A stretch of 13,459 nt of DNA from Desulfobacterales bacterium (GCA_030616425.1 JAUWXJ010000040.1:1-13459), one strand, 5' to 3'. Positions 1 through 7,939 are shown, counted from the first letter of the stretch. Translations and numbers: made by a program. Notes: generated by a model from the sequence alone, not told the origin.

Positions 1-1296
1 CTTTCGGCCATCAATTTTGCCTATGATATGAGCCAGGATTCTGCTGAGCAGGTCATCCAGGACATGCATGAGGAAGACAGCGACGTGATCCTCTCTGAAA
101 TAGAACAAACCGGTGATCTTTTGGATGACACGAGTGATGCACCGATTATTAAACTGGTCAACCTGATGCTCTCACAGGCCGTAAAAGCCCGCGCCAGCGA
201 CATTCATATAGAACCGTATCAAGACAAGCTCAAGGCTCGCTACCGTGTGGATGGCATCCTATACGATATGCTCACCCCACCCAAGCACATTCAATCAACC
301 CTCGTTTCCAGAATCAAGATTATGGCCAAGATGAACATCGCCGAAAAGAGGCTTCCCCAGGATGGCCGGTTCGAGATCAGGATCGCTAACAAGAATGTGG
401 ACATCCGCGCCTCTACTATCCCTACTGCCTTTGGCGAGCGTGTGGTCCTGAGACTGCTTGACAAATCGAGTGTCCTGCTCAAGCTCTCTGACCTTGGCCT
501 GCCTGAAGACAGGTTCAAGCTTGTTAACGATCTCATCCGAATCCCCCACGGCATTATCCTGGTTACGGGTCCCACAGGGAGCGGCAAGACCACCACCCTT
601 TATGCCGCCCTCACCATGATCAATAATCCGGACATTAATATCATCACCATAGAAGATCCTATTGAATACCAGATTGAGGGAATTGGCCAGATCCAGGTCA
701 ACCCGAAAATAGGGCTCAACTTTGCCAACGGGCTGCGCTCGATCGTGCGGCAGGACCCGGACGTTATCCTGGTGGGTGAGATCAGGGATCTGGAAACCGC
801 AGAAATTGCCATACAGTCTGCCCTCACTGGCCACCTGGTCTTTTCCACCCTTCATACAAACGATTCGGCGAGCGCGGTGACACGGCTTATTGACATGGGG
901 ATAGAACCCTTTCTGGTCAGTTCTTCGGTGGTTGCCATATTGGCCCAGCGCCTGGTGCGTGTCATCTGCAATGATTGCAAAGAGCCGTACACTCCCGACG
1001 AAGAATCCCTGGAAAAGATCGGCATAACCCCTGAAATGTTTGCCGGTAGAAAGATATACCGTGGCAAAGGTTGCCCTTTGTGCCTTAATACGGGCTATAA
1101 GGGAAGGGCCGGTATTTTTGAGCTAATGATGCTTGATGACACAATCAAGAATCTCATGTTGAAGACCCCGGATGCCAATGCCATAAAGCACGAGGCCATT
1201 GAGCAGGGGATGAATACCCTCCGCCAGGATGGGGCACAGAAGGTCTTGGACGGGACTACCACTATCGAAGAGGTGTTTCGAATAACCCAGCAATAG
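1..1296 (+). CDS. gspE: Type II secretion system ATPase GspE (5'-truncated by window edge)
   Basis: Cytoplasmic hexameric ATPase that powers the type II secretion pseudopilus. The reading frame is open back to base 1, so the N-terminal domain lies outside the window; a Met codon at 28 is internal. In the 431 visible residues, in order: the N2-type segment around ASDIHIEP; Walker A GPTGSGKTT near residue 190; Asp box IITIEDPIEY; Walker B RQDPDVILVGEIRD; His box TGHLVFSTLHTND; then a zinc-binding tetracysteine pair, CNDC and CPLC, near residues 324 and 358. The opening DTSDAPIIKLVNLML and the EKRLPQDGRFEIR stretch resemble GspE more than PilB, but the missing N-terminus keeps PilB/MshE possible. 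It ends in TAG, one base before the decayed gene that follows. It bears no evident relation to the formate/tungsten genes. Confidence 0.9.
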   Translation, partial: LSAINFAYDMSQDSAEQVIQDMHEEDSDVILSEIEQTGDLLDDTSDAPIIKLVNLMLSQAVKARASDIHIEPYQDKLKARYRVDGILYDMLTPPKHIQSTLVSRIKIMAKMNIAEKRLPQDGRFEIRIANKNVDIRASTIPTAFGERVVLRLLDKSSVLLKLSDLGLPEDRFKLVNDLIRIPHGIILVTGPTGSGKTTTLYAALTMINNPDINIITIEDPIEYQIEGIGQIQVNPKIGLNFANGLRSIVRQDPDVILVGEIRDLETAEIAIQSALTGHLVFSTLHTNDSASAVTRLIDMGIEPFLVSSSVVAILAQRLVRVICNDCKEPYTPDEESLEKIGITPEMFAGRKIYRGKGCPLCLNTGYKGRAGIFELMMLDDTIKNLMLKTPDANAIKHEAIEQGMNTLRQDGAQKVLDGTTTIEEVFRITQQ

Positions 1297-1297
1297 A

Positions 1298-1664
1298 ATG
1301 CCATGGTATACTTTGAACGGTCATAAGTTGAGTTTTTTGGCCATGATCTTATTTTCTGTCAGCAGCCGGCCTGCCCTGGCGCTAAGATAGATGCTAATAT
1401 CAAGCTAGAAGGCCAGGTCTGGGCCATGGGTATGCACGCCTGAAGATGTATGTTATGCGACCTGCCCGCCATTGCCATGTATGCTGCCATACAGGCTATA
1501 CGCCGTGCCTGGCGCTGGCAGGCGGGTATGTTCAGTTATAGCTCCTTTAAAACAGCATGGACTATCTGAGTCATTCTCTACAACGGGGACATCAAGTATA
1601 TAGACAAGGCCGGTAAATTTTTGTAGTCGACAGAGGCAACGATCGTATCAGGATTTTTGAGTAG
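1298..1664 (+). pseudogene. Decayed gene: secreted NHL-repeat-like protein remnant
   Basis: The 392-base gap between gspE and tupC has no intact gene but shows coding traces in shifting frames. An ATG at 1298 opens a 30-residue frame (MPWYTLNGHKLSFLAMILFS, then SVSSRPALALR) that looks like a signal peptide ending in an A-L-A cleavage site, then hits TAG at 1388. A neighbouring frame continues with AKIDANIKLEGQVWAMGMHA and then a stop. At the 3' end, ILYNGDIKYIDKAG runs to 1614. After what looks like a one-base loss in the A/T run at 1615-1622, it resumes in another frame as IFVVDRGNDRIRIFE with TAG at 1662-1664. The last motif matches the NHL beta-propeller consensus (V-x-D-x-G-N-x-R-I-x-x-F). 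The middle (about 1440-1570) is not recognisable. The linking of these pieces into one gene is inference. Confidence 0.4.
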
Positions 1665-1688
1665 GATGGGTTGGTGATGGGTGACTGT

Positions 1689-2696
1689 TTACATGACCTC
1701 TATACTCTCGGGGGGACAAACCAGGGCTACCCGCTCTCCGGTCAGGATCGGGGCCTGTTTGTATTCTTCTTTGCCAAGGAGGACACTGATAGGAATCCCG
1801 ATATCTACCAGGGCCCTCACATCGCCCCCTTCGTCAGTGAGTTGTATTACCCGGCCAACAAATCCGTGGTCTCCTGAAGGTATGTCCTGGGCGGGAAACA
1901 CCTTTATCATCTTAGGATTCACCGATATTTTTACATATCCGGTCTTGTCGGTCCGCACCACAAGTCTAACTTTGTCGTGAATCAAGCAATATGTATTGCC
2001 ATCGCCATCCCTCCTGACAGATCCGCTAAAGATGTTCTCATAAATGGAAGAGGCAGGCTTTCCGTTAAAGAGGAAGATAATACTATCAGAGAGTTTGGTC
2101 GCCTGTATCCTGTTGTGGGTGGCAAGGATAACCGAAATCCCTTTCTGGACGTTGATATCCCTCAGTATGCCCTCAATGGCGATCTGGTTTTCAATGTCCA
2201 CGTTGGAAGTCGGCTCATCGAACATGATAACCTTGGGAGAGCAAGCAAGGGCTCGGGCAATAGCTACTCTCTGGGTCTCTCCGCTTGAAAGCCTGTGAGC
2301 ACTCGCCTCGGCAAAACCACGCATTCCTACGAGATCGAGTACTTCGTGGATAATTTTTTTTCTGTACTCCTTTGGCTTCTTCCTGACTTTCAGCCCGAAC
2401 TCCACGTTCTTGTATACACTCGTGGTAAAAAGGATAGGTTGTTGCTCGACCATGACCACTTCTGTTCTTAGTCCTCGAAGAAAAGTTTCAGAAAAATCCA
2501 CCTTTCTTGAGTCATAAACGATCTCGCCGGTAGTAGGCGGCAATAAGAAACTCAGAATTTCAAGCAGGGTTGTCTTGCCCGACCCGTTAGGCCCGAGCAG
2601 GCCATATACCTTCCCCTTTTCGAGGCTCAATTCAGGGATATCGAGAACTTTACGACCTCCATAGACCTTGGTGAGATTCTTGATCCCGAAAAGCAT
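1689..2696 (-). CDS. tupC: Tungstate ABC transporter ATP-binding protein TupC
   Basis: ATPase subunit that drives tungstate import through TupB. 335 residues. ABC motifs in order: Walker A GPNGSGKTT (about 35-43), Q-loop EQQP (about 84), signature LSSGETQRVAIARAL (from 136), Walker B VIMFDEPTSNVD (from 156), and H-loop ILATHN (to 195). A C-terminal extension from about 235 to 335 looks like a small regulatory or oxyanion-binding (TOBE-like) domain, which is an assignment by position and length only. Its ATG overlaps the tupB stop by one base (TAATG), so translation is probably coupled. It is the last gene of tupABC; no clear intrinsic terminator follows. The substrate assignment rests on TupA and the neighbouring formate dehydrogenase and cofactor genes. 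Confidence 0.88.
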   Translation of the reverse strand: MLFGIKNLTKVYGGRKVLDIPELSLEKGKVYGLLGPNGSGKTTLLEILSFLLPPTTGEIVYDSRKVDFSETFLRGLRTEVVMVEQQPILFTTSVYKNVEFGLKVRKKPKEYRKKIIHEVLDLVGMRGFAEASAHRLSSGETQRVAIARALACSPKVIMFDEPTSNVDIENQIAIEGILRDINVQKGISVILATHNRIQATKLSDSIIFLFNGKPASSIYENIFSGSVRRDGDGNTYCLIHDKVRLVVRTDKTGYVKISVNPKMIKVFPAQDIPSGDHGFVGRVIQLTDEGGDVRALVDIGIPISVLLGKEEYKQAPILTGERVALVCPPESIEVM

Positions 2697-3391
2697 TAGA
2701 CCCTGGCTCTTCCCTGCAAATAATTGAAAAACAGATTTACTGTGAAGCTTATCGTCAGAAGGATCACCCCTAAGGCAACGGCCAAAATAAATTCTCCCTT
2801 GTCGTACTCTAGAGCCATGGCAGTCGTCATGGTTCGGGTGAATCCTTTGGCATTGCCCCCCAACATCATGCTGATCCCCACTTCTGCAATAACGCGCCCA
2901 AAGGATGCAATCACTGCAGCCATAATGCCGAACCTTCCCTCCCGAAAGATCACAACTGCCGTTTGTAATGTGGTAGCCCCTAAAGTCATAGCAGTTTTTC
3001 TGTAGCGATCATCAATCTGGCTGATCGCTGCAATAGTAAAGGTAGTCACAATTGGTATGATGAGGATGACCTGGCCGACGATAATCGCCTTTTGCGTGTA
3101 AAGGAGGTCCAGGGGCCCGAATATCCCTCTTCTTGAAATAAATGTATAGACAAACAGACCAACAACGACTGTGGGAAGGGCCAGAAGGGTATTGAGAATG
3201 GTGATAACCGTTCTCTTGCCGGGAAACTCCTTAAAGGCTATTGCAAAACCCGTAGGAATGCCAATAAAGCTAGCAACAAAGGTTGATGAAGAAGCGACCT
3301 TCAAAGATACAAAGACAATGGCATAGAGCTCCGCGTCTAACGACTTCAGGAGCAGGATGGCCGAAATGAAACTGTCCAGAAGGATGTCCAT
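2696..3391 (-). CDS. tupB: Tungstate ABC transporter permease TupB
   Basis: Inner-membrane channel subunit of the tungstate importer. 231 residues with several hydrophobic segments typical of a BPD-type permease, e.g. VFVSLKVASSSTFVASFIGI near the N-terminus and VILLTISFTVNLFF near the C-terminus. The coupling (EAA) loop lies around TAMTLGATTLQTAVVIF, and FGRVIAEVGISMMLGGN is a strong match to the conserved permease segment of TupB/WtpB-type oxyanion systems. ATG start, with GAGGA about nine bases upstream. It sits 128 bases after tupA; that gap holds no gene and no convincing structure. It overlaps tupC by one base. Confidence 0.9.
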   Translation of the reverse strand: MDILLDSFISAILLLKSLDAELYAIVFVSLKVASSSTFVASFIGIPTGFAIAFKEFPGKRTVITILNTLLALPTVVVGLFVYTFISRRGIFGPLDLLYTQKAIIVGQVILIIPIVTTFTIAAISQIDDRYRKTAMTLGATTLQTAVVIFREGRFGIMAAVIASFGRVIAEVGISMMLGGNAKGFTRTMTTAMALEYDKGEFILAVALGVILLTISFTVNLFFNYLQGRARV

Positions 3392-3519
3392 CGGGGTTGG
3401 TCCTCAGTTCACAGCGGGTGGATTCTCTAGTCAATTATCACAGTCCGCTGGCCATATCCACCACGGCTAACGGCATACCAGGTAGCGGTTTCCCATGCCC
3501 TGAGTGGTGTACTGCGATA

Positions 3520-4428
3520 CTATTTTGCATCTGGAATCGCGTCAGGACAAAAGAGCTGCTGTCCAAGAAGCTTATAGTTGGCAATCAGAGCCTGGCCCCT
3601 TGGTGATACAAGCCACCTGGCAAATCGGTCCGCTAGGTCAAATTTCACGTGGGGATATTTTGCAGGATTGACTGGAATCACACTGTAAGGGTTATTTAAC
3701 AGCTCATCGTCTTCGCAAACGACTTCCAGGTCGAGGCCATACTTCCGACCGACTTTGTACTTGAGGTAAGTGCCACGATCCGAGAGCGTATAACCTCGCT
3801 TTTCATCCGCAAAGGTTATTGTCTTGCCCATGCCTTGCCCTATAGAAATGTACCACTCCCCCAGCCCTTTGGGGTGACTGAAGACAAGTTCTCTTTTTTT
3901 GCCTTTCTTTACGATGTTGGTGGTTTTGCAAACCAATGGAAGCCCCGTAGCCACCCAGAGGGCCTGCTCTTTGGTGTGGGTGCCGCTGTCGTCACCACGG
4001 GATATGAACATAGCTTTGGCGTTGGCAATTTTTTTTAACGCTGCAGCAGCACCCTTCATGCCTTTTATGCCAGCAGGATCATTGGGAGGGCCAAGGATCA
4101 CAAAATCATTGTGCATAACCGCATACCGCTTCGTGCCGTATCCCTCTGATATAAACATTTCCTCTCTTGCCTTAGCATGAACGAATATCAGATCCACGTT
4201 TCCGTCCATGCCATCCCTCATGGCAGCGCCCGTCCCCTTGGCAAAGACTTTAACCTGTATTCCAGTATCTTTCGTGAATTCAGGGAGGAGCAAATCCAAA
4301 AGACCTGAAGCCTGTGTGCTCGTTGTTGTGGACATGGTGATGACCTTGTCCGCTCCAAGGGTAACCGTAGGTGTCCCGGCAATCGTCAGAATTCCACCCA
4401 ATAGTGCAACCAAGGCAGTCAGTTCCAT
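3520..4428 (-). CDS. tupA: Tungstate-binding periplasmic protein TupA
   Basis: Periplasmic binding protein that captures tungstate for TupBC. The ATG at 4428 is preceded by GAGG at nine bases and gives 302 residues. The N-terminus is a hydrophobic export signal (about 1-26) ending near TLGA, though it lacks basic residues. An alternative TTG at 4452 would add MPWKRKNS and a basic n-region, but it has no ribosome binding site and falls too close to the best promoter candidate. Family hallmarks are visible: STTTSTQASGLLDLLLPEF just after the signal, VMHNDFVILGP, and SRGDDSGTHTKE. These occur in TupA proteins, whose anion pocket is built from such Ser/Thr/Arg residues. First gene of the tup operon, divergent from mobB. 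Confidence 0.9.
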   Translation of the reverse strand: MELTALVALLGGILTIAGTPTVTLGADKVITMSTTTSTQASGLLDLLLPEFTKDTGIQVKVFAKGTGAAMRDGMDGNVDLIFVHAKAREEMFISEGYGTKRYAVMHNDFVILGPPNDPAGIKGMKGAAAALKKIANAKAMFISRGDDSGTHTKEQALWVATGLPLVCKTTNIVKKGKKRELVFSHPKGLGEWYISIGQGMGKTITFADEKRGYTLSDRGTYLKYKVGRKYGLDLEVVCEDDELLNNPYSVIPVNPAKYPHVKFDLADRFARWLVSPRGQALIANYKLLGQQLFCPDAIPDAK

Positions 4429-4469
4429 ACTATTTTTCCTCTTCCACGGCAACTGATTCTAAGAAGTTG

Positions 4470-4496
4470 AATATATGTAAATAGTTGAGAAGTCAA
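4470..4496 (-). promoter_or_regulatory. Candidate tupA promoter
   Basis: TTGACT (4491-4496) and TATATT (4470-4475) lie on the minus strand, separated by 15 bases, which is shorter than the usual 17. Transcription would start near 4463, giving a leader of about 35 bases to the ATG at 4428. The segment also contains two direct TCAACT copies that could belong to an operator. Pattern match only. Confidence 0.35.
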
Positions 4497-4548
4497 ATCC
4501 AAATTCTTTCCGCCATGGGAGCAATTAAGCTTTATCTGGCATATTTCG

Positions 4549-4559
4549 CCTTGACAAGG
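4549..4559. promoter_or_regulatory. Palindrome CCTTGACAAGG between tupA and mobB
   Basis: CCTTG-A-CAAGG is a perfect inverted repeat with a one-base centre, in the shared tupA/mobB intergenic region. On the plus strand it embeds a consensus -35 hexamer TTGACA (4551-4556) pointing at mobB, but the hexamer 17 bases further on (TAGGGA) is a poor -10. It could be an operator for an oxyanion- or cofactor-responsive repressor. No match to a specific regulator is claimed. Confidence 0.35.
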
Positions 4560-4617
4560 GGGAAAAATCTCAATAGGGAATCCTCGAAATGTAAGGGAAA
4601 AGACCACTTTTGGGATT

Positions 4618-4659
4618 CGCTCGCTAACTCCGCAGCAAGTTGCGCGGAATGCGCTCGCT
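4618..4659 (+). repeat. Hairpin framed by CGCTCGCT direct repeats ahead of mobB
   Basis: TCCGC (4629-4633) pairs with GCGGA (4644-4648), and inside this GCA (4635-4637) pairs with TGC (4641-4643), giving a compact GC-rich hairpin. It is framed by exact direct repeats CGCTCGCT at 4618-4625 and 4652-4659. It lies 22 bases before the mobB start and just ahead of the ribosome binding site AAGGGG, so it would sit in the mobB 5' leader. No T-run follows, so it is not an intrinsic terminator. Confidence 0.4.
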
Positions 4660-4680
4660 GTACATTTTCAAGGGGTTATA

Positions 4681-5193
4681 ATGCCTCCGATTGTTTCGAT
4701 TGTAGGCAAGTCAGACGCCGGGAAAACGACCCTTTTAGAAAGGCTCGTCCCGGAACTAAAGGCGAGGGGATACCGCATTGGTACGATCAAGCATAATGTG
4801 CACGGGTTTGACATCGACCATGAAGACAAGGATAGCTGGCGTCACAAACAGGCAGGTGCACATACAGTGGCCATCTCATCACCCAAGAAGGTGGCCCTTG
4901 TCAAAGATGTTGAGACTGAAGAGACCCTTAACAGTCTTGCGACAAAATACTTCCAGGACGTGGATATTGTCTTAACAGAGGGATACAAGCAAGAAGACAA
5001 GCCTAAGATAGAAGTATTTCGGAGCCAGGTGCATGAGACACCGCTGTGTAAGGGAGACGAGCACCTTGTAGCCCTTGTGTCTGATACCAGCCTTGACCTG
5101 GGTGTGCCCCGCTTCGAGCTGGACGATATAAGGGGCTTGGCTGGCTTTGTGGAACAAAGATTCTTGGTGAAATCATCCCAGGTCATCCGTTAA
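4681..5193 (+). CDS. mobB: Molybdopterin-guanine dinucleotide biosynthesis adaptor MobB
   Basis: P-loop GTP-binding protein of the MobB family, thought to assist MobA in attaching GMP to molybdopterin to make the bis-MGD form used by formate dehydrogenases. 170 residues, a normal length for a stand-alone MobB. Walker A GKSDAGKTT is at residues 9-17. The following IGTIKHNVHGFDIDHEDKDS is the typical MobB switch segment, with TIKH and the conserved D-x-D-x-x-G/K-D-S/T pattern. LTEGYKQEDKPKIEV is the conserved C-terminal strand. AAGGGG precedes the ATG at about six bases. Divergent from tupA, and convergent with moaA across a 25-base gap that shows no terminator hairpin. Confidence 0.93.
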   Translation: MPPIVSIVGKSDAGKTTLLERLVPELKARGYRIGTIKHNVHGFDIDHEDKDSWRHKQAGAHTVAISSPKKVALVKDVETEETLNSLATKYFQDVDIVLTEGYKQEDKPKIEVFRSQVHETPLCKGDEHLVALVSDTSLDLGVPRFELDDIRGLAGFVEQRFLVKSSQVIR

Positions 5194-5218
5194 CGAGCCC
5201 TAACATCTTCTCAACTTT

Positions 5219-6208
5219 CTAACCTCCGATAGTCGACATGAGACGGAGGCACTCTCCTTTTTCCAGGGTTTCAGCATGATGCTCCCTCGGTTTCCTGGCA
5301 ATGGCTTCCCGAAACAGTACCTTCAGATCTTCATGGCTGCATCCGTTTCTAAGCGGGGTTTTGATATCCACCTCATCGTCGGCAAAAAGGCATGGGCGAA
5401 GCTTGCCGTCTGCCGTGAGCCTGAGGCGGTTGCACGAAGGGCAGAAGTGGTGGCTGAGGGGACTTATGAAACCAATCTCTCCTTTGGCAGATTCAAACCG
5501 ATATCTCTCGGCGGGTCCGTCATTGGTTGAATGCGGAATCTTGTAAAGAGGCCCAAAGATCTCGAGTTCGGCCTTTATCTCGTCCGAGGATATATATTTT
5601 TCAGGCGTCCAGTTACCATCCCGCCCGATCGGCATATACTCGATGAATCGAATATGATACGGCCTTAGTACAGAAAGGTTCGCAAACCGGAGTAGTTCGT
5701 CATCATTGAGCCCCCTGATGGCCACCACATTCACCTTGATAGGCGAGAACCCGACTTCCTCAGCGACTTGAAGCCCCTCCCACACGTCATGAAAGCATTC
5801 CCGACGTGTGATCTTGGTATACTTCAAGGGGTTCAGGGTATCCAGACTTACATTGATGCGACGAATACCCGCCTCAAAGAGCGGCAGGGCCATCTCTCTT
5901 AAGAGCACGCCGTTAGTGGTGACGCTGATATCCTCGATCCGGGGGATCCGGCACACAGACTCGACTAAGTGCGCAAAATTTCTGCGAATCAGGGGTTCGC
6001 CACCTGTCAGGCGAACCTTTTTTATGCCTATATCAGTTCCTACCCGGATTACCTTCAGGATCTCTTCATAGCTCAAGATGTCGGCATGAGCGAAGAGCTT
6101 CAGATCCTTCACCGGCGTGCAGTAAAAGCATCGCAGGTTGCAGCGGTCTATGACAGAGACCCTAAGGTAGGTGATCTCGCGGTTGTAGTGATCTAAATTT
6201 GGGGCCAT
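5219..6208 (-). CDS. moaA: GTP 3',8-cyclase MoaA (molybdenum cofactor biosynthesis)
   Basis: Radical SAM enzyme that rearranges GTP to 3',8-cyclo-GTP, the first committed step of pyranopterin (Mo/W) cofactor synthesis, in the cytoplasm. 329 residues. The N-terminal SAM cluster motif DRCNLRCFYC has Cys 23, 27 and 30; VRLTGGEPLIRR is the SAM-contacting GGEP motif. The C-terminal second [4Fe-4S] site has Cys 256, 259 and 273 in the C-x2-C-x13-C arrangement. The protein ends in Gly-Gly, which is essential in this family for the SAM/GTP reaction. The ATG at 6208 follows GAGGTG at six bases; an in-frame GTG at 6217 is inside that ribosome binding site. It lies 21 bases after fdhE, so the two are likely co-transcribed. 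Confidence 0.95.
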   Translation of the reverse strand: MAPNLDHYNREITYLRVSVIDRCNLRCFYCTPVKDLKLFAHADILSYEEILKVIRVGTDIGIKKVRLTGGEPLIRRNFAHLVESVCRIPRIEDISVTTNGVLLREMALPLFEAGIRRINVSLDTLNPLKYTKITRRECFHDVWEGLQVAEEVGFSPIKVNVVAIRGLNDDELLRFANLSVLRPYHIRFIEYMPIGRDGNWTPEKYISSDEIKAELEIFGPLYKIPHSTNDGPAERYRFESAKGEIGFISPLSHHFCPSCNRLRLTADGKLRPCLFADDEVDIKTPLRNGCSHEDLKVLFREAIARKPREHHAETLEKGECLRLMSTIGG

Positions 6209-6229
6209 AGTTAGCACCTCATTTGAAGC

Positions 6230-7117
6230 TTACACATTGAGGATATTTGCAACCTCTCTTTCATAGCCCTCCTTCTGGGCAAGAATGTCAAGATGCAATG
6301 TCCCTATATCCTCAACGAAAAGCACCACGTCATCAAATAGTTCTCTTGTATCTATTGTTTTTATGTATTTCTTACATTTCTCACATACATCCACCCGATA
6401 TCCTTTGTCCTCCTTTTCGATGAAAAAATACTTGTGCTTTTTTCTGTCTTCATTGCCGCAAAATGGGCACTGCATCCTCTTGAATCGCCATTCAAATCCA
6501 CAGGATGAACAGAGGAGAAACCGCTCTCCTTCCTTTTTCCGCAGCGCTCCTATGAGGGGTTTGGATCCGCAAATGGGGCAGTAGCCTTTCCACCAACTCT
6601 TCTGATCAACATAGCCCTTAAGCTGGTCGGCATAGGCTTCAAAGATGGGGTTGATGCTATTTTTGGCCAAGAAAAGGAGGAGCTCCTTATTCAATTTGAG
6701 TTTCTCGGCTGTGGCATCGAGGTATTCCTCATCCTCGGCAACTACTTTCTCAAACAATTCCTCAAGATTTAGCTCTCCTGCATCCAGTTTTTCATTGATC
6801 TTCTTTACATCACCTGCAACTTTGTCATTCCTCTTCCGGGCAACCGCGCACAGTCCCTTAAACATGGTGGTTCCCGAATCCATGTCCAGCTTCAGGTCCT
6901 TTTTATCTATCAGGGGAAATCCCTCCCTGATTTTGAGTTTAACCATATCCTCTTTGATATCGATAGGCTCTACCTTGATCTGTTGCTTTACCTCATACTG
7001 CTCTGTCACTATACCCTTGAGGAACTCAAGCACTTCTTTATGGCTGGGCCTCTTTTGCGCAATGGCATCGATTCTTTCAATGATCCTGTCTAGCTCTTCA
7101 GGGCTTTGCCTTTCCAT
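6230..7117 (-). CDS. fdhE: Formate dehydrogenase accessory protein FdhE
   Basis: Cytoplasmic maturation factor for Tat-exported formate dehydrogenases; in known systems it binds the catalytic subunit before export and influences its redox or metal state. 295 residues. The N-terminal two thirds are helical and charged. The C-terminus has four CxxC pairs characteristic of FdhE: CPIC (180/183), CSSC (203/206), CPFC (217/220) and CEKC (245/248), expected to bind iron in rubredoxin-like sites. The ATG at 7117 has AAAGGTGG seven bases upstream. An in-frame GTG at 7138 and an ATG at 7135 lie before that site and are less likely. It is separated from fdhB by a terminator-like hairpin and followed closely by moaA. 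Confidence 0.93.
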   Translation of the reverse strand: MERQSPEELDRIIERIDAIAQKRPSHKEVLEFLKGIVTEQYEVKQQIKVEPIDIKEDMVKLKIREGFPLIDKKDLKLDMDSGTTMFKGLCAVARKRNDKVAGDVKKINEKLDAGELNLEELFEKVVAEDEEYLDATAEKLKLNKELLLFLAKNSINPIFEAYADQLKGYVDQKSWWKGYCPICGSKPLIGALRKKEGERFLLCSSCGFEWRFKRMQCPFCGNEDRKKHKYFFIEKEDKGYRVDVCEKCKKYIKTIDTRELFDDVVLFVEDIGTLHLDILAQKEGYEREVANILNV

Positions 7118-7150
7118 CTCCGAACCACCTTTCATCACTTCATAAAAGAA

Positions 7151-7190
7151 ATAGGCTTGTCCCAGGTCTTAAACCCCGGGACAAGCCTAT
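7151..7190 (-). terminator. Intrinsic terminator or attenuator between fdhB and fdhE
   Basis: A perfect 13-base inverted repeat (7151-7163 with 7178-7190, ATAGGCTTGTCCC/GGGACAAGCCTAT) encloses a 14-base loop. On the minus strand it is followed at once by TTCTTTTATG, a U-rich tail. No such tail exists on the other strand, so it should act on transcripts leaving fdhB. It ends 33 bases before the fdhE ATG, leaving little room for a separate promoter. Partial read-through that lowers fdhE-moaA expression relative to fdhAB is the simplest reading. Confidence 0.75.
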
Positions 7191-7214
7191 CCGCTTAGGT
7201 TTTAGTATAACCTA

Positions 7215-7922
7215 TCAATGACCCATCCCGCCGTGTTCACCGGAGGGAATTCCATAGGCGCTGGAGTCATCAATAAGGAGCCATATTACACGGGTTTCGC
7301 CGCCACATCCGCCGTGGCCGTGGCCGTTTGGATAGATGTTGGCATTCGGGTACTCGGCTCGTACCTTAGCCAGCCTATCGTTAGCCGCGGCCTGTACAGA
7401 GCCTGCATTGCCAAACGTGATGGCCCCGGGTGGGCATGTCTTGGCGCATATAGGCGACTTACTACCTTCAATCCTGTCGAAGCAGAAATCGCACTTCTTT
7501 GCCTTGCCCCCATTAATTTTCGGTATGTTATAGGGACACGCATCTACGCAGTCTATATTACATTTAGTTGAATCACAGGCATCCGTGATTACAATAGCGC
7601 CACCTGCTTCAGCCACAATTGCGCCCCTGACAGGGCAGGCCTTCTGGCAAGGTGCCCCATGCATGCCTTTACAGTGCCGGCACTGATCTTTGAAGAACAG
7701 CCATTCCATGTACTTGAATGGTCTGCTACCTTCCGCCTCCGTGAACTTCACCACGGTCAATGTCTTGTCAGACATATCCGGAGGGTTCTGATAGGTGCCT
7801 TCAAACTCAGTATCCTCTGCCGGCAGTTGGTGCCAGTCCTTGCATGCCACCTGACAACCTCTACATGCCATGCATATTGAGGTGTCAATCAACATCATCT
7901 TTTCTCGCATCATGCCTCTCAT
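7215..7922 (-). CDS. fdhB: Formate dehydrogenase iron-sulfur (beta) subunit FdhB
   Basis: Electron-transfer partner of the catalytic subunit. 235 residues with 16 cysteines arranged as four ferredoxin-like sets: 17/20/23/27 (CMACRGCQVAC), 81/84/92/96, 116/121/125/129 and 144/147/159/163, implying four [4Fe-4S] clusters. The first follows the C-x2-C-x2-C-x3-C pattern. It has no signal peptide, so it is expected to cross the membrane folded with FdhA through the Tat pore. It also has no C-terminal membrane helix, unlike E. coli FdnH, which points to a soluble heterodimer like the Desulfovibrio periplasmic enzymes. The C-terminal tail is rich in Gly and His. ATG start, with AAGGAGG eight bases upstream and 17 bases after fdhA. 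Confidence 0.93.
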   Translation of the reverse strand: MRGMMREKMMLIDTSICMACRGCQVACKDWHQLPAEDTEFEGTYQNPPDMSDKTLTVVKFTEAEGSRPFKYMEWLFFKDQCRHCKGMHGAPCQKACPVRGAIVAEAGGAIVITDACDSTKCNIDCVDACPYNIPKINGGKAKKCDFCFDRIEGSKSPICAKTCPPGAITFGNAGSVQAAANDRLAKVRAEYPNANIYPNGHGHGGCGGETRVIWLLIDDSSAYGIPSGEHGGMGH

Positions 7923-7939
7923 TCAGAACACCTCCTTCC

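Noticed and set aside
291..1067. Long open frames antisense to gspE
   Set aside because: They mirror the codon structure of a clearly conserved gene and have no recognisable domain.
1689..4428. Molybdate transporter ModABC instead of TupABC
   Set aside because: TupA carries the TTTSTQ and SRGDDSGTH motifs of tungstate binders, and the permease/ATPase pair follows the Tup gene order; specificity for tungstate over molybdate is still unproven.
4618..4659. Integron attC site or CRISPR-type repeat near mobB
   Set aside because: Too short, no RYYYAAC/GTTRRRY core sites, and only two copies of an eight-base repeat.
5194..5218. Bidirectional terminator between mobB and moaA
   Set aside because: The 25-base gap contains no inverted repeat or T-run of note.
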